The notes below the pieces were generated by a model. The model made no database searches and was not told the DNA's origin. It worked only from the letters and a program-made list of their open reading frames with translations. This document shows positions 43,605 through 52,919 of a DNA stretch of 64,000 nt, piece after piece. Position numbers and translations under genes: made by a program. The DNA comes from JAICMB01 sp963802915. GTDB lineage: Bacteria > Acidobacteriota > Terriglobia > Bryobacterales > Bryobacteraceae. The stretch is from NCBI GenBank assembly GCA_963802915.1, contig CAWDKQ010000015.1, forward strand, positions 434,001 to 498,000, read 5' to 3'. How positions within the stretch are numbered: the stretch's first letter is position 1; each line of letters begins with the position of its first letter.

Positions 43605-45295
43605 AAACGCTCACCCGTCACCCCGAAGAAAACGAGTTGCTCCGTTATGCCGATGGCGAGTTGCCGGTCCGCGAATCGGGCCGGGTACGCTCCCATCTCG
43701 AGGCCTGCTGGAACTGCCGCTCCGGTCTAGAGGAACTGCAAACAACCATCGGCGATTGTGTTCGTTACCGCAAAGAGGTTCTTCAGCCTTACCTTCCTTC
43801 TCCCCCGGCTCCGTGGATGGACATTTATCAAGGTTTTCAGAGAATCGATGCCGCCACGGAGCCGGGTATCTTCACCCGCCTCCTCAAATTTTTTGAACCT
43901 GTCAGAGACCATCGCTGGGCGACCGCGACTGTTGCATTGGTCGTCATTTCCGCTCTTCTTTACCGCTTTCTTGAAACTCCGAGCGTGCAGGCCGCCGAGC
44001 TGCTGCAAAAGGCCGTAGCCGCCGCGAGCTCACGCCCCGAAAAGCCCAGACGCATCGAAATCCGCACCAGCCAGCGCCATCTGACCAGGATGGCAGGCGT
44101 TTCCACTCGCCCGGCGTCCAGCAAGGCGGACGCGGATGCACTAAACTCATTGCAGGCGCTATTTGTGGCTGCGAAATACGATTGGGACGATCCGCTGAGC
44201 GCCCGGTCCTACCGAGCATGGCGCAACCAGCTCGCCGACAAGCGCGACGAGGTTACGGAAGCATCCGGCGCCTACCGCGTTCGGACCACCACGGATTCGA
44301 GCGAACTCGTTGCGGCCAGCCTTACGCTTCGGGTGCAGGATCTGAGTCCGGTGGTAGAACGATTCGAATTCCGCAACCGGGAATGGGTTGAGATCGCCGA
44401 GGTTGCCGACTTGAATGTCGCTCCCAACGCGGCTGGCTCCGCCATTGTCCCGCCTGTCCCAAGCGCTACTAGAAATATCGAAACGAACGTACCTCCGGGC
44501 GCATCGGTGCCGTTAATGTCCACTTCGGCCAGCGTTGGCGATGAGCTCCACGTTTTCGCTTCGCTCCACCAGATCGGCGCCGATCTGGGCGATCCTATTG
44601 AGGTGACGCGAACCGGCGGTACCGTGGTCGTGGCCGGCGTGGGCATCGACCAGCACCTGCAGCAGGAAATCCACGAGGCATTGGCCGCCGATCCGCACGT
44701 GACGGTTCGTTTTTCGGATTCCAGTCCGCCGGCGACGCGACCGAACCGGCCGGAGCGAGCTGCGGCCGCTGAAACGCCCGTCAATCCCGATCTTCGACAA
44801 CTGCAGGCCCGCATGGCGGATCAGGTGGGAGGACGCGGCCAATTCGATGAACTGGCGGCTCAGGTCCTCGATTTGAACGACAACATGATGGCGCGCGCGT
44901 ACGCTCTGCGCCGTCTTGCGGAACATTTCCCGCCGGAAGCCGAAGCGAGCTTAAATCCCTCAGATTTGCAACAGCTCCAACGGATGCGGCAGGAACATGC
45001 GGCTGTCCTGCGCCAGCGCGCGGCCGATATCGATCGTCTGCTGCGGCCCATGTTGTTATCTGTCACCAGAGCCCCGTCTCCAGCTAACGCCATTTCTCAA
45101 ACGACGACCGAAGATTTGTTCCAGTCCGCGCGCGAGGTTGAAAAGCTGCTCGCGATCATGTTCGGAGCCGTTCCCGGTGAGGCTTGGGACGATCGAGTTC
45201 CCGCCCGGCTGCTGGCCGGCATTTCCGATCTGCGCGCGCGGTCCGATGCTTTCGGGCGTGGCAGCGCTACAGCACCCGACCGGAGAGATAGGTGA
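43601..45295 (+). CDS. Transmembrane anti-sigma factor with large periplasmic domain
   Basis: 564 residues. The N-terminus has the zinc-binding ZAS motif of anti-sigma factors: RHPEENELLRYADGEL ... VRSHLEACWNCRSGLEEL (His...CxxC). One TM helix lies at about residues 105-125 (WATATVALVVISALLYRF). The rest, about 440 residues, is periplasmic and unlike FecR, with a helical end (LQQLQRMRQEHAAVLRQR). It should hold the sigma factor inactive and respond to an outside signal. It overlaps both neighbours (ATGA and GTGA). Confidence 0.85.
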   Translation: MKTLTRHPEENELLRYADGELPVRESGRVRSHLEACWNCRSGLEELQTTIGDCVRYRKEVLQPYLPSPPAPWMDIYQGFQRIDAATEPGIFTRLLKFFEPVRDHRWATATVALVVISALLYRFLETPSVQAAELLQKAVAAASSRPEKPRRIEIRTSQRHLTRMAGVSTRPASSKADADALNSLQALFVAAKYDWDDPLSARSYRAWRNQLADKRDEVTEASGAYRVRTTTDSSELVAASLTLRVQDLSPVVERFEFRNREWVEIAEVADLNVAPNAAGSAIVPPVPSATRNIETNVPPGASVPLMSTSASVGDELHVFASLHQIGADLGDPIEVTRTGGTVVVAGVGIDQHLQQEIHEALAADPHVTVRFSDSSPPATRPNRPERAAAAETPVNPDLRQLQARMADQVGGRGQFDELAAQVLDLNDNMMARAYALRRLAEHFPPEAEASLNPSDLQQLQRMRQEHAAVLRQRAADIDRLLRPMLLSVTRAPSPANAISQTTTEDLFQSAREVEKLLAIMFGAVPGEAWDDRVPARLLAGISDLRARSDAFGRGSATAPDRRDR

Positions 45296-48276
45296 AATTT
45301 GGCTGCATCCTGGCCCTGGGACTTGTGTTCCTGGCCGGGATTGCGCCGCTCCACTCGGAGCATTACACCTACATTTCCGGAGTAATCCTGGACGGCACGG
45401 GAGCTTCCGTTCCTGATGCAACCATCACGGTAATCAACGAAGACACGGGCGCCCGGCGCGTCACCTTCTCTGAAACGGACGGCGGATACGTCGTCATGTC
45501 CCTGCCTCCCGGTCTATATAAGGTTACGGTCCGCAAACCGGGGTTCCGGATGATGATCCGGTTCGGAGTCACGGTGAATGAAACGCAGCCGGCTCGCGCC
45601 GACTTCAAGTTGATTATCGGGAGTGTCCAGGAGACGGTTACGGTGGAAGGCTCCGCTCCCATGCTGGATACCGAGGACGCATCGGTGAGCACCACGGTGG
45701 GCCGGGATGAGATTCAAAAGCTTCCCCTGAGCGGAGGGGGCGTCCTGAACTTGCTGGAACTGACGCCGGGCCTGGTGGTGACGCCGGCCACCCGAGGAGA
45801 AGCCGGGCAGTTTACGGTCAACGGCCAGCGGCCCAATACTCACTATTTCACGGTGGATGGCGCGAGCGCGAATTCAGGGGTCAGCGCTGGCGGCGTTCCG
45901 GCACAATCGAACGGAGGCGCGCTGCCCGGGATGACTGCCTTCGGGAGTTTTGACAGCCTGATCTCTGTGGATGCCGTGGAACAGGTCCGGGTGCAGACGT
46001 CGACCACCGTTCCCGAGTTCGGAAGACTACCCGGCGCTCAAGTCTCGTTAAACAGCCGCTCCGGTACCAACGAGTTTCACGGATCGCTTCTTTACGAATT
46101 CCGCAACGAGGCGCTGGACGCGAACAACTGGTTTGCCAACCAGCAAGGGGCCCCCCGCGCATCGCTGCATCTCAGCGATTTTGCGCCGACTTTCGGAGGT
46201 CCGATCTGGCGGAATCACACGTTTTTCTTCCTATCTTATGAGGGCCTGCGGCTAACCCAGCCTTTCGCTTTCCGGCAGCCGGTACCGTCGCTGGCTTCGC
46301 GTGCGAATGCCCCGGATTCGGTGGGACCGCTATTGTCCCTGTTCCCGCTTCCCAATGGACCCGATCTCGGCGGTGGGCTGGCTCAATGGACCGGAGATTT
46401 CAGCCGGCCTTCCCAACTAGACGCCGGAGCTGTCCGCCTCGACCAGGCCATTACCTCCCGTGCGACTGTGTTTGCCCGCTATAGCCATACGCCTTCATCC
46501 ACTGAATTCGGCGCCAGTCCCGTGAACAGCCTGAATCTGAGCACCAGAAGCGGGACGCTCGGTCTGGACTTGAGACCGAGACCCAATCTGGTGATGGAGC
46601 TGCGCTTGAACGCTTCCGGCACGAAGTCCAATTCTGTTTGGCAGCCGGCCGTGCCGGGTTCGGCTCCCGCTCCCGTCTGTTACGTGCCTGGTTTCTGCGA
46701 CTCGCTGGTTCGTCTCTCGATTTCGGGCGTTGGCGACGTGAACGTCGGCCCGGAAGGGAAACGAGGGCAAACGCAGTTTCAGGCCGGTGAGAACGTCAAC
46801 CTCGTTCTCGGGACCCACTCCCTTTCCTTTGGCGGCGATTATCGCCGCTTGCGGCCGACTCGCCGCGACGCCACGGATCTGGTCAGCGTGATCGCCGACA
46901 GCCTCAGCAGTTATCTCCAGAGCAGCAATGTCTGGACGGCCACTGCGCCTCTCCAGGACACGTCCGGAGAGTTGCAGGAAGGTTCGGTTTTTGTCGAAGA
47001 CACGTGGCGCGTCGCACCACGGCTGACCCTGACCTATGGCCTGCGATGGGAAATCAGCCCCGGGCCAGTTCCGGGCGCTCCCGCCAATTTCCTGGACCCG
47101 GTGAGCTTGACCTGGAATTCGATCCGGCAGCCGCTCTGGAAAACGAATTACGCCAACCTCGCGCCACGTGCCGGCTTCGCATTGCGGCCCTTCCGTAGCG
47201 ACCGCACCGTGATCCGCGGCGGTTTTGGAGTTTATTACGACTCCAGCCTCAGCCTGGCCACCGATCTCATTAACGACGGTCCGCTCAATGTTTCGGAATA
47301 CCGGGGCGTCAACGTCTTCGTCTCGACGCAAATCGAGTTCGGATTCCTACCGGATCTGCGCCTGCCTCTGATTAAACAGTGGAATGCTTCGGTTGAGCAG
47401 GCGATCGACGATAAGGACTCGATATCGCTGGGGTATGTGGGCTCCTCGAGTCAGGACCTCATTCGGCGGGAGGTCGGCGGGGAAGGAAGCACTTCCAGTA
47501 CCTGGTATGCGACGGCCACGAATGATGGCTCATCCACCTACAACGCGCTGGAGGCGCAATATCGCCGCCGGATTTCGCATGGTCTTCAGGCTCTCGTCTC
47601 CTACGCATGGTCGCATTCCATCGATAACAGCTCCACCGACTCCGGTCTTTACTGGGCCGGTTCGGGGCTGCTGCCAAGCCAGGATCGCGGGTCTTCGGAT
47701 TTCGATATCCGGCACGTTCTTACGGCCGGATTCAGCTACGAGACCTCGAACCGTAGCCGTTGGATGCGCGGTTGGGCGCTTGACGGCACGTTTCGGGCCC
47801 GAACAGGTTTTCCCATCAATGTTCTTGACGAGGAGCAGTACACGGGCATTGGATTCGAGAACGTTTTTCGGCCGGATGTTTTACCCGGTCAGCCCATCTG
47901 GATGGCTGACGCGAACGCGCCCGGCGGCAGGGGCATCAATCCCGCGGCGTTTTTCGTCCCGTCCAATTCTATCCAGGGAAATCTCGGCAGGAACGCGATC
48001 AGTGGCTTTGGAATGAATCAGCTGGATCTGGCGCTGCGCCGCGAGTTTCTGCGCGACGATCGACGTTCTCTCCAACTCCGCGTCGAGGCGTACAATTCTC
48101 TGAATCATCCCAACTTCGCCGATCCTATCCGCTTTCTCTCGAGCCCGTTATTCGGCCAATCCGCCTCGATGTTGAATCTCATGCTGGGCAGCGGCAGCCC
48201 CGGCAGCGGGCTCGCACCGTTGTATCAGGCAGGCGGTGCGCGATCGCTTCAAATTGGGCTTCGATTGCGGTTCTGA
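45292..48276 (+). CDS. TonB-dependent/Oar-like outer-membrane receptor
   Basis: 994 residues from a GTG that overlaps the anti-sigma stop. A signal peptide precedes a carboxypeptidase-regulatory-like beta domain (YISGVILDGTGASVPDATIT ... GGYVVMSLPPGLYKVTVRKPG), a plug (IQKLPLSGGGVLNLLELTPG, FTVNGQRPNTHYFTVDGAS) and a 22-strand-type barrel, ending at GGARSLQIGLRLRF with a terminal aromatic. This architecture is widespread in Acidobacteriota. It likely imports or binds a large ligand and signals to the sigma/anti-sigma pair; no dedicated N-terminal signalling domain is evident. Confidence 0.9.
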   Translation: MKFGCILALGLVFLAGIAPLHSEHYTYISGVILDGTGASVPDATITVINEDTGARRVTFSETDGGYVVMSLPPGLYKVTVRKPGFRMMIRFGVTVNETQPARADFKLIIGSVQETVTVEGSAPMLDTEDASVSTTVGRDEIQKLPLSGGGVLNLLELTPGLVVTPATRGEAGQFTVNGQRPNTHYFTVDGASANSGVSAGGVPAQSNGGALPGMTAFGSFDSLISVDAVEQVRVQTSTTVPEFGRLPGAQVSLNSRSGTNEFHGSLLYEFRNEALDANNWFANQQGAPRASLHLSDFAPTFGGPIWRNHTFFFLSYEGLRLTQPFAFRQPVPSLASRANAPDSVGPLLSLFPLPNGPDLGGGLAQWTGDFSRPSQLDAGAVRLDQAITSRATVFARYSHTPSSTEFGASPVNSLNLSTRSGTLGLDLRPRPNLVMELRLNASGTKSNSVWQPAVPGSAPAPVCYVPGFCDSLVRLSISGVGDVNVGPEGKRGQTQFQAGENVNLVLGTHSLSFGGDYRRLRPTRRDATDLVSVIADSLSSYLQSSNVWTATAPLQDTSGELQEGSVFVEDTWRVAPRLTLTYGLRWEISPGPVPGAPANFLDPVSLTWNSIRQPLWKTNYANLAPRAGFALRPFRSDRTVIRGGFGVYYDSSLSLATDLINDGPLNVSEYRGVNVFVSTQIEFGFLPDLRLPLIKQWNASVEQAIDDKDSISLGYVGSSSQDLIRREVGGEGSTSSTWYATATNDGSSTYNALEAQYRRRISHGLQALVSYAWSHSIDNSSTDSGLYWAGSGLLPSQDRGSSDFDIRHVLTAGFSYETSNRSRWMRGWALDGTFRARTGFPINVLDEEQYTGIGFENVFRPDVLPGQPIWMADANAPGGRGINPAAFFVPSNSIQGNLGRNAISGFGMNQLDLALRREFLRDDRRSLQLRVEAYNSLNHPNFADPIRFLSSPLFGQSASMLNLMLGSGSPGSGLAPLYQAGGARSLQIGLRLRF

Positions 48277-48336
48277 AGCCTTTTCTTGACTGTATCCTAT
48301 ATTACTATTAATGGCCGCCACTTGCTCTGCTGGCGC

Positions 48337-48345
48337 TGGTATACT
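48337..48345 (+). promoter_or_regulatory. Extended -10 promoter element
   Basis: TGGTATACT matches the extended -10 (TGn + TATACT, 5 of 6 consensus bases) about 127 nt before the chosen start at 48472. The -35 is poor, as usual for extended -10 promoters. Confidence 0.5.
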
Positions 48346-48471
48346 AAACCCTATGCGCCTGTGAAAATTCATTCATCTTGAGCCATGTCTGTGCACGCCA
48401 GACCAGCTGTGCCAGACCATCAGAGCCGGATTCCAAAACCGGTCAGAACTTTAAACGAGGAGACATACTGG

Positions 48472-48972
48472 ATGATTAGTTTCGTACCGAAGGAGTTTGT
48501 CATGTTTGCCGGATTGCTTGCTGTACCGGCAGCTATTGGGTTCGCCCAGCAGCCTCAGACCTCTCCCGCGACGAAGAACGACCCCCGCCTCGCGCGTTTA
48601 CAAGATTACTTTGCGGAAAAAGGCCGCCCGCTCCGCAGCCTGGCTGCCGATTTCCTGAGCGCTGCCGACAGAAACGGTCTTGATTGGCGCCTGCTGCCCA
48701 GCATCTCCATCATTGAATCGAGTGGTGGAAAGACTGCCAAGAACAACAATATTTTCGGCTGGAACTGCGGCCGGCAATCGTTTCCTTCCGTCCGGGCGGC
48801 GATCCACACCATTGCCGAAAAGCTCGCCAACTCACGGCTGTACCGGCACAAAGACGTCGATCACATTCTGAGCACGTACAATTCGCGTCCTCAGTATGCC
48901 GCTCGCGTCAAAGCGGTTATGGCGACACTCGGACCGGCAGTTCCTTCCGAGCTCCTGGCGGCTCTGGACTGA
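48472..48972 (+). CDS. Exported glucosaminidase/lysozyme-like protein
   Basis: 166 residues from ATG 48472 (behind GAGGAG), or 156 from ATG 48502 (behind AAGGAG); both leave a signal sequence, MFAGLLAVPAAIGFAQQ. The mature part has LPSISIIESSGGKTAKNNN, with the catalytic-type Glu, then IFGWNCGRQSFPSVRAAIHT and LSTYNSRPQYAARVKAVMA, matching the Bax/FlgJ-like glucosaminidase or lysozyme fold. It probably cuts peptidoglycan glycan strands. It is alone in its unit. Confidence 0.82.
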   Translation: MISFVPKEFVMFAGLLAVPAAIGFAQQPQTSPATKNDPRLARLQDYFAEKGRPLRSLAADFLSAADRNGLDWRLLPSISIIESSGGKTAKNNNIFGWNCGRQSFPSVRAAIHTIAEKLANSRLYRHKDVDHILSTYNSRPQYAARVKAVMATLGPAVPSELLAALD

Positions 48973-49006
48973 ACGCCCTAAGTCAGCCGATTCCGGCTGG
49001 CATCCG

Positions 49007-49156
49007 TTAGCCCTGCATGAAATGCATGGCCAAGTACAAACCGCCGAAGACAGTTACCGATACCAGCGCCACCACCAACCAGCGGATCATGCGTTCGCGG
49101 TTGCTGATCGCCTTTTGCTCATCGGACCGCATCTGCTCGTCGAGGCTATCGAACAT
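49007..49156 (-). CDS. 49-residue single-pass membrane protein
   Basis: A short frame behind TTGGAGG (6 nt before the ATG). It reads MFDSLDEQMRSDEQKAISNR, a charged helix, then one TM segment (WLVVALVSVTVFGGLYLAM) and HFMQG. The strong Shine-Dalgarno and the clean charged-then-hydrophobic pattern support a real gene. Function unknown. Confidence 0.62.
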   Translation of the reverse strand: MFDSLDEQMRSDEQKAISNRERMIRWLVVALVSVTVFGGLYLAMHFMQG

Positions 49157-49267
49157 GGTAAACCTCCAAGGATGAAGCGAATAAATAAGGCCGATTTAAA
49201 GGCTATCCTCTACGAGCTAACAGAATTATAAGCCTTCTTGCTTAGGAATAAAAGGGGTGCCCGATCT

Positions 49268-50443
49268 CTAGAGGACGGCCCTTTGGTGTGTTGGGTTTGC
49301 GGCTGCTAACGTGAACGGTTGGTGCTCCGGCAGGAGACCAAGCGCCCGGCCGGCGACGTAGGCTCCGACGGCTGGCCCGTGTTTGAAACCGTGTCCGGAT
49401 CCTCCGCCCACGAACCAAACGTTGGGAAAATCGGGATGCCGGTCGATCAAAAACTCGCCGGTGGGACTGTTCTCGTACTGGCAGACCTTCGACGCAATCA
49501 GCGGCGCGTCTTTCAGGGTGGGGAATCGCGCCTCCAGATAGCTGCGGGCCTCTTCGACTGCTTGCGGGCTCACCGATCGATCCCCGGTATCCGGATCGAA
49601 CGGCGGCCCTAGGCGATGAAAACCCATTTTGACGCCCTGACCGCCGATTTCGGGTAGGCCGTAGGGCATCTTTGGGTCTGTATCGTCGATCCAGGCGGGC
49701 ATCTGTTGCGGGCTGAAATCCCGGCTCCCGGGCGGCACGGCAAAGAAGAAATGTTCCTGTTTGGTCGGCCGGATGGTTTTTCCAAGCAGCGTCGGAAACA
49801 CTTTCGGCAGCCATGCTCCGCACGCAAAAACGTAAATGTCCGCTTCGATCGGGATGCCGGAATCTGTGCGAATGTCGGATGGATCGGCAATCGGAACCTG
49901 GACGGCTTCCTGCAGGAATGCGACGCCGCGTTGGCGTGCGGCCTGGACCACTGTTCGCACGCACTTCTCGGCCAACAAGACGCCCGCGTCGGGTTCCAGA
50001 ATGGCCTCGACTTCGGAGCCGGGATCGATCCACGGATAGCGTTTTCGAATCTCGTCTTCGACGAGAACCTCAAAGCGCACTCCGAATTTGCTCATGGCTT
50101 CTCGCGACGCCGCCAGCAGGTCGCCTTCTCTTTTGCCTAGCCAGAGGACACCCGTTTTCAGAAACAAGCAATACGGATCCAGGCCAGAGGCGCGGAACAG
50201 CTCCATCCAGGCCGGCAGGGACTCGAAGGCAAATCGCGTATAAGTCTCGTTCGCCCCGTATGCCGTCCGCATGATCCGGGATTCGGCGCCGGAACTGGAA
50301 AGCGGATTCGCAGTGCCGTACCCGTCCAGCAGAAGGACCTTTTTTCCGGACTTCGACATTTCGTATGCGGTCCAGGCGCCGAACACGCCCGCGCCCACGA
50401 CCGCAACATCCCACGTAGTGCTCACTACAGCAATGATAGTCAC
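49268..50443 (-). CDS. FAD-dependent amine oxidase, sarcosine oxidase-like
   Basis: 391 residues. The dinucleotide fold is WDVAVVGAGVFGAWTAYEMS, then LLLDGYGTANPLSSSGAESR with the SSSG...R stretch seen in monomeric sarcosine and N-methyltryptophan oxidases, GVLLAEKCVRTVVQAARQRG and the C-terminal NVWFVGGGSGHGFKHGPAVG. The covalent-flavin cysteine appears absent or shifted (GFKHGP where MSOX has a Cys-containing version), so flavin may be non-covalent. It oxidises an N-methyl or amino group. The N-terminal start may be a few codons later. Confidence 0.85.
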   Translation of the reverse strand: MTIIAVVSTTWDVAVVGAGVFGAWTAYEMSKSGKKVLLLDGYGTANPLSSSGAESRIMRTAYGANETYTRFAFESLPAWMELFRASGLDPYCLFLKTGVLWLGKREGDLLAASREAMSKFGVRFEVLVEDEIRKRYPWIDPGSEVEAILEPDAGVLLAEKCVRTVVQAARQRGVAFLQEAVQVPIADPSDIRTDSGIPIEADIYVFACGAWLPKVFPTLLGKTIRPTKQEHFFFAVPPGSRDFSPQQMPAWIDDTDPKMPYGLPEIGGQGVKMGFHRLGPPFDPDTGDRSVSPQAVEEARSYLEARFPTLKDAPLIASKVCQYENSPTGEFLIDRHPDFPNVWFVGGGSGHGFKHGPAVGAYVAGRALGLLPEHQPFTLAAANPTHQRAVL

Positions 50444-50484
50444 AACGAAGTAACGTGTAGTATGCTGGACGCACGGAATTCTAA

Positions 50485-51006
50485 TTGATAACTGGAAAAC
50501 GCGACCAACAAACTGTTACCCCCAACGGCGAAAAAACCTGCCAAGTGATCGCCGGAGTGGCCGTGAGGATGGCCACCACTCAAATCGATGAGCGGGGGGA
50601 GATATGCGAGATTTATAATCCGGCCTGGGGTCTCATGGACGCACCTCTTGTTTATGTGTATCAGGCCATCATCAGGCCCGGCAAAATCAAGGGCTGGGTT
50701 TATCATGAGCTTCAAGAGGACCGGTTATTCGTGTCCTTGGGAACGCTCAAAATTGTCCTTTTCGACATGCGCGACGATTCGCCGACGGCGGGCATGATCA
50801 ATGAAGTGCACCTTTCGGAACGCAATCGCGGCCTGTTGATTATTCCGAGACTTGTCGCCCATGCCGTGCAAAACATCGGCAACTGCGACGCCTTATTCGT
50901 TAATATGCCGACCAGGCCGTTTAATCATAGCGCCCCGGATAAAATTCGGATTCCGTTGAATTCGGAAAAGATTCCTTATAGTTTCAGTAGCGGACCCGGT
51001 TGGTGA
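50485..51006 (+). CDS. dTDP-4-dehydrorhamnose 3,5-epimerase-like protein
   Basis: About 173 residues, cupin fold: GVAVRMATTQIDERGEICEI, VYVYQAIIRPGKIKGWVYHE, QEDRLFVSLGTLKIVLFDMR, NRGLLIIPRLVAHAVQNIG. This is the RmlC/WxcM group that epimerises or isomerises nucleotide-sugar intermediates. The start is uncertain: TTG at 50485 gives a plausible N-terminus, whereas the first ATG (50569) would remove a strand. Its stop overlaps the GTG of the glycosyltransferase gene, so the two make part of one sugar pathway. Confidence 0.75.
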   Translation: MITGKRDQQTVTPNGEKTCQVIAGVAVRMATTQIDERGEICEIYNPAWGLMDAPLVYVYQAIIRPGKIKGWVYHELQEDRLFVSLGTLKIVLFDMRDDSPTAGMINEVHLSERNRGLLIIPRLVAHAVQNIGNCDALFVNMPTRPFNHSAPDKIRIPLNSEKIPYSFSSGPGW

Positions 51007-52308
51007 TTCAAACTCCTCAACCCAAAATCAGCGTCGTCATCGCCACTTACAACTGGAGCAGCGCTCTGCGCTGTGCGATCGAGTCCGCCCTCATGCAGAC
51101 GTTCCAGGATTTCGAGCTGCTGGTTGTGGGCGACGTGCTCGGACGATTCCCGCGAGGTCGTTTTGAGCTTTGGCGATCCGCGTATCCGTTGGATGAATCT
51201 GCCCACGAATTCCGGCGGGCAGGCCATGCCGAACAACCATGGCATTTTGAACTCGCGCGGCCAGTATATCGCCTATCTGGGCCATGACGACATCTGGTTT
51301 CCCACTCACCTGGAAACTTTGATGGATACTGTGGAACGTACGGACGCGGATCTGGTGGGCGCGGTTGCGATTCTTTTCGGACCGCCGGAATCCGGGGTGA
51401 TGGGCGTTTCTGGTGTGTTCGCCGGCGGGGAATGGTGTGCGAACGATTTCCTGCCGCCGTCTTCGATCCTCCATAAGAAGTCTTTGATCGAGAACGTAGG
51501 TGTGTGGAAGGAACCCTGGACGCTCGACTTGCCCAGCGACGTCGAATTTGAGAATCGCGCATTTGCCGCCGGCGCAAAGATCGCTTCGACCGAGCAATTG
51601 ACGGTGTTTAAATTTAATGCCGCATGGCGGAGGAACGCGTATCTCAATCGGTCAGTGACGGAACAGAAAGAAATGCTGGCACGGATTCGGAGCGGAATCG
51701 ATTTTCGCCAGGAGTTGCTGGTCGAAGTTGTGCGCTCCTTTCTAGCCGACAAGTACGCTCGAATTGAAGCGCCGCAGGCTCGCGCTCCTGGGGAGTTCGC
51801 GCGTTACAACGCTCGCTTCAAAGGAACAAGTAAGGACAAGATCGAGCTGCGTGCTGTCGAGGAGCCGCTGCGTTTCTCTCTCGAAGAACAGTTGGGCGGC
51901 TTCGAATGGCATCCTCCGGAGCAGCATGAGCAGTTCGGTCTCATTCGTTGGAGCGGTCCGTCGCGGATGTCCTCACTCGAGTTTCCCGTACTGCGCGATC
52001 GGGATTTAACAATGCGGCTGCACATGCCGTGGAATATGCAACGCGACATCTCGCAGGATCTCAAGCTTACGGTGGATGGCGAACCGGTCGAGTGGCGGAT
52101 CGAGGATGCGTCCGTCATTACTGCGATCTTGCCCGCGAAGCCCGGAGCCTGTCGGCCTCTTCGAATCACGCTGCTGGTTCGCAGAACGGAGCGCCCTGTC
52201 GATCTCGGTAGGAGTCCGGACCGGCGCCGGCTCGGAATCGCGGTGAACTGGGTGGAGTTCTCTCCCGCGGAAATGAACGCGGCCGCTACGGCGTGGCAGT
52301 CAGCGTGA
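51003..52308 (+). CDS. Glycosyltransferase family 2, one frameshift
   Basis: Starts with GTG overlapping the epimerase stop (GTGA): ISVVIATYNWSSALRCAIES and FQDFELLVVGD; one base is missing near 51135, after which it continues CSDDSREVVLSFGDPRIRW, YIAYLGHDDIWFPTHLE (DxD region) and WTLDLPSDVEFENRAFAAG. About 435 residues after repair. The last ~170 residues form an extra beta-rich domain not usual for GT2. It probably decorates a surface glycan together with the epimerase. The frame break is isolated. Confidence 0.82.
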
Positions 52309-52311
52309 CGA

Positions 52312-52914
52312 ACTCGAACATGACACCATGCTCAGGTTCCCGGAAGGTGCCTGTATGCGCTCAAACGCAGCGGCTCCGCGCGCGTTTATTCAGGCGCTCG
52401 GGATGATCAAGGTGGCGGCCGCTCAAGCGAAAACCATGCGGGGTCATTGGCGTTCATGTTCGTGACGTCCCGCTTCCGGTTTGGAAAATATCCACCACAA
52501 ACCGATCGTCATAGGCCTTCGCGACTTCCTGCGCCGCATTGAAGACCTACGCGGTCTTCGCTCACGAAGACTGCGAACGATATATGCTGGGTCGCGGTAG
52601 GTGCCGGCGAGCTGCGGCTTCCGGAGACGTCCGCTGAGATAATCGGCCACGACGGACCGCAACGTGGTGCGGCGAGGCGGTAATTTCGAACTGGACGTCA
52701 GGATGCCGGTAGTTGCTTACGATTTACTGGGTTGGCCGGAGGCGGACCGAGGACGTGCGGCCGGGTTTGTCGAACAGTCGCTTGCGATGACGACCGTTCT
52801 GGTTCCGGAATCGGTTATGAGGAGTCCGCTACTCTCGCGAAGGAAGTTGTTCAGGAGCGGAGCGGGCCGAGCGAAGATCGATTGAACCCGAACCCTCGCC
52901 TGCAATCCGGTTGA
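52312..52914 (+). pseudogene. Shrunken, partly inverted class II fumarase relic
   Basis: Fragments of fumarate hydratase lie in order on the plus strand: EHDTM and PRAFIQALGMIKVAAAQA (52317-52430), TANDICWVAVGAGELRLPE (about 52567-52625), GGNFELDVRMPVVAYDLLG (from about 52676), FVEQSLAMTT and IGYEESATLAKEVVQE up to a TGA at 52914. Between the first two, FNAAQEVAKAYDDRF and VVDIFQTGSGTS are encoded on the minus strand (about 52440-52550), so that segment is inverted. Most of the central domain is missing, including about 180 residues of active-site helices, and single-base indels are frequent. It cannot make an active enzyme. Confidence 0.72.
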
Positions 52915-52919
52915 TAGCC

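Noticed and set aside
48277..48471. Possible tRNA or riboswitch before the glucosaminidase-like gene
   Set aside because: No cloverleaf or conserved structure could be drawn; only an extended -10 is supported.
52444..52662. 72-codon Arg-rich minus-strand protein
   Set aside because: It is a mixture of frames over the fumarase relic; the meaningful peptide VVDIFQTGSGTS lies in a different frame.
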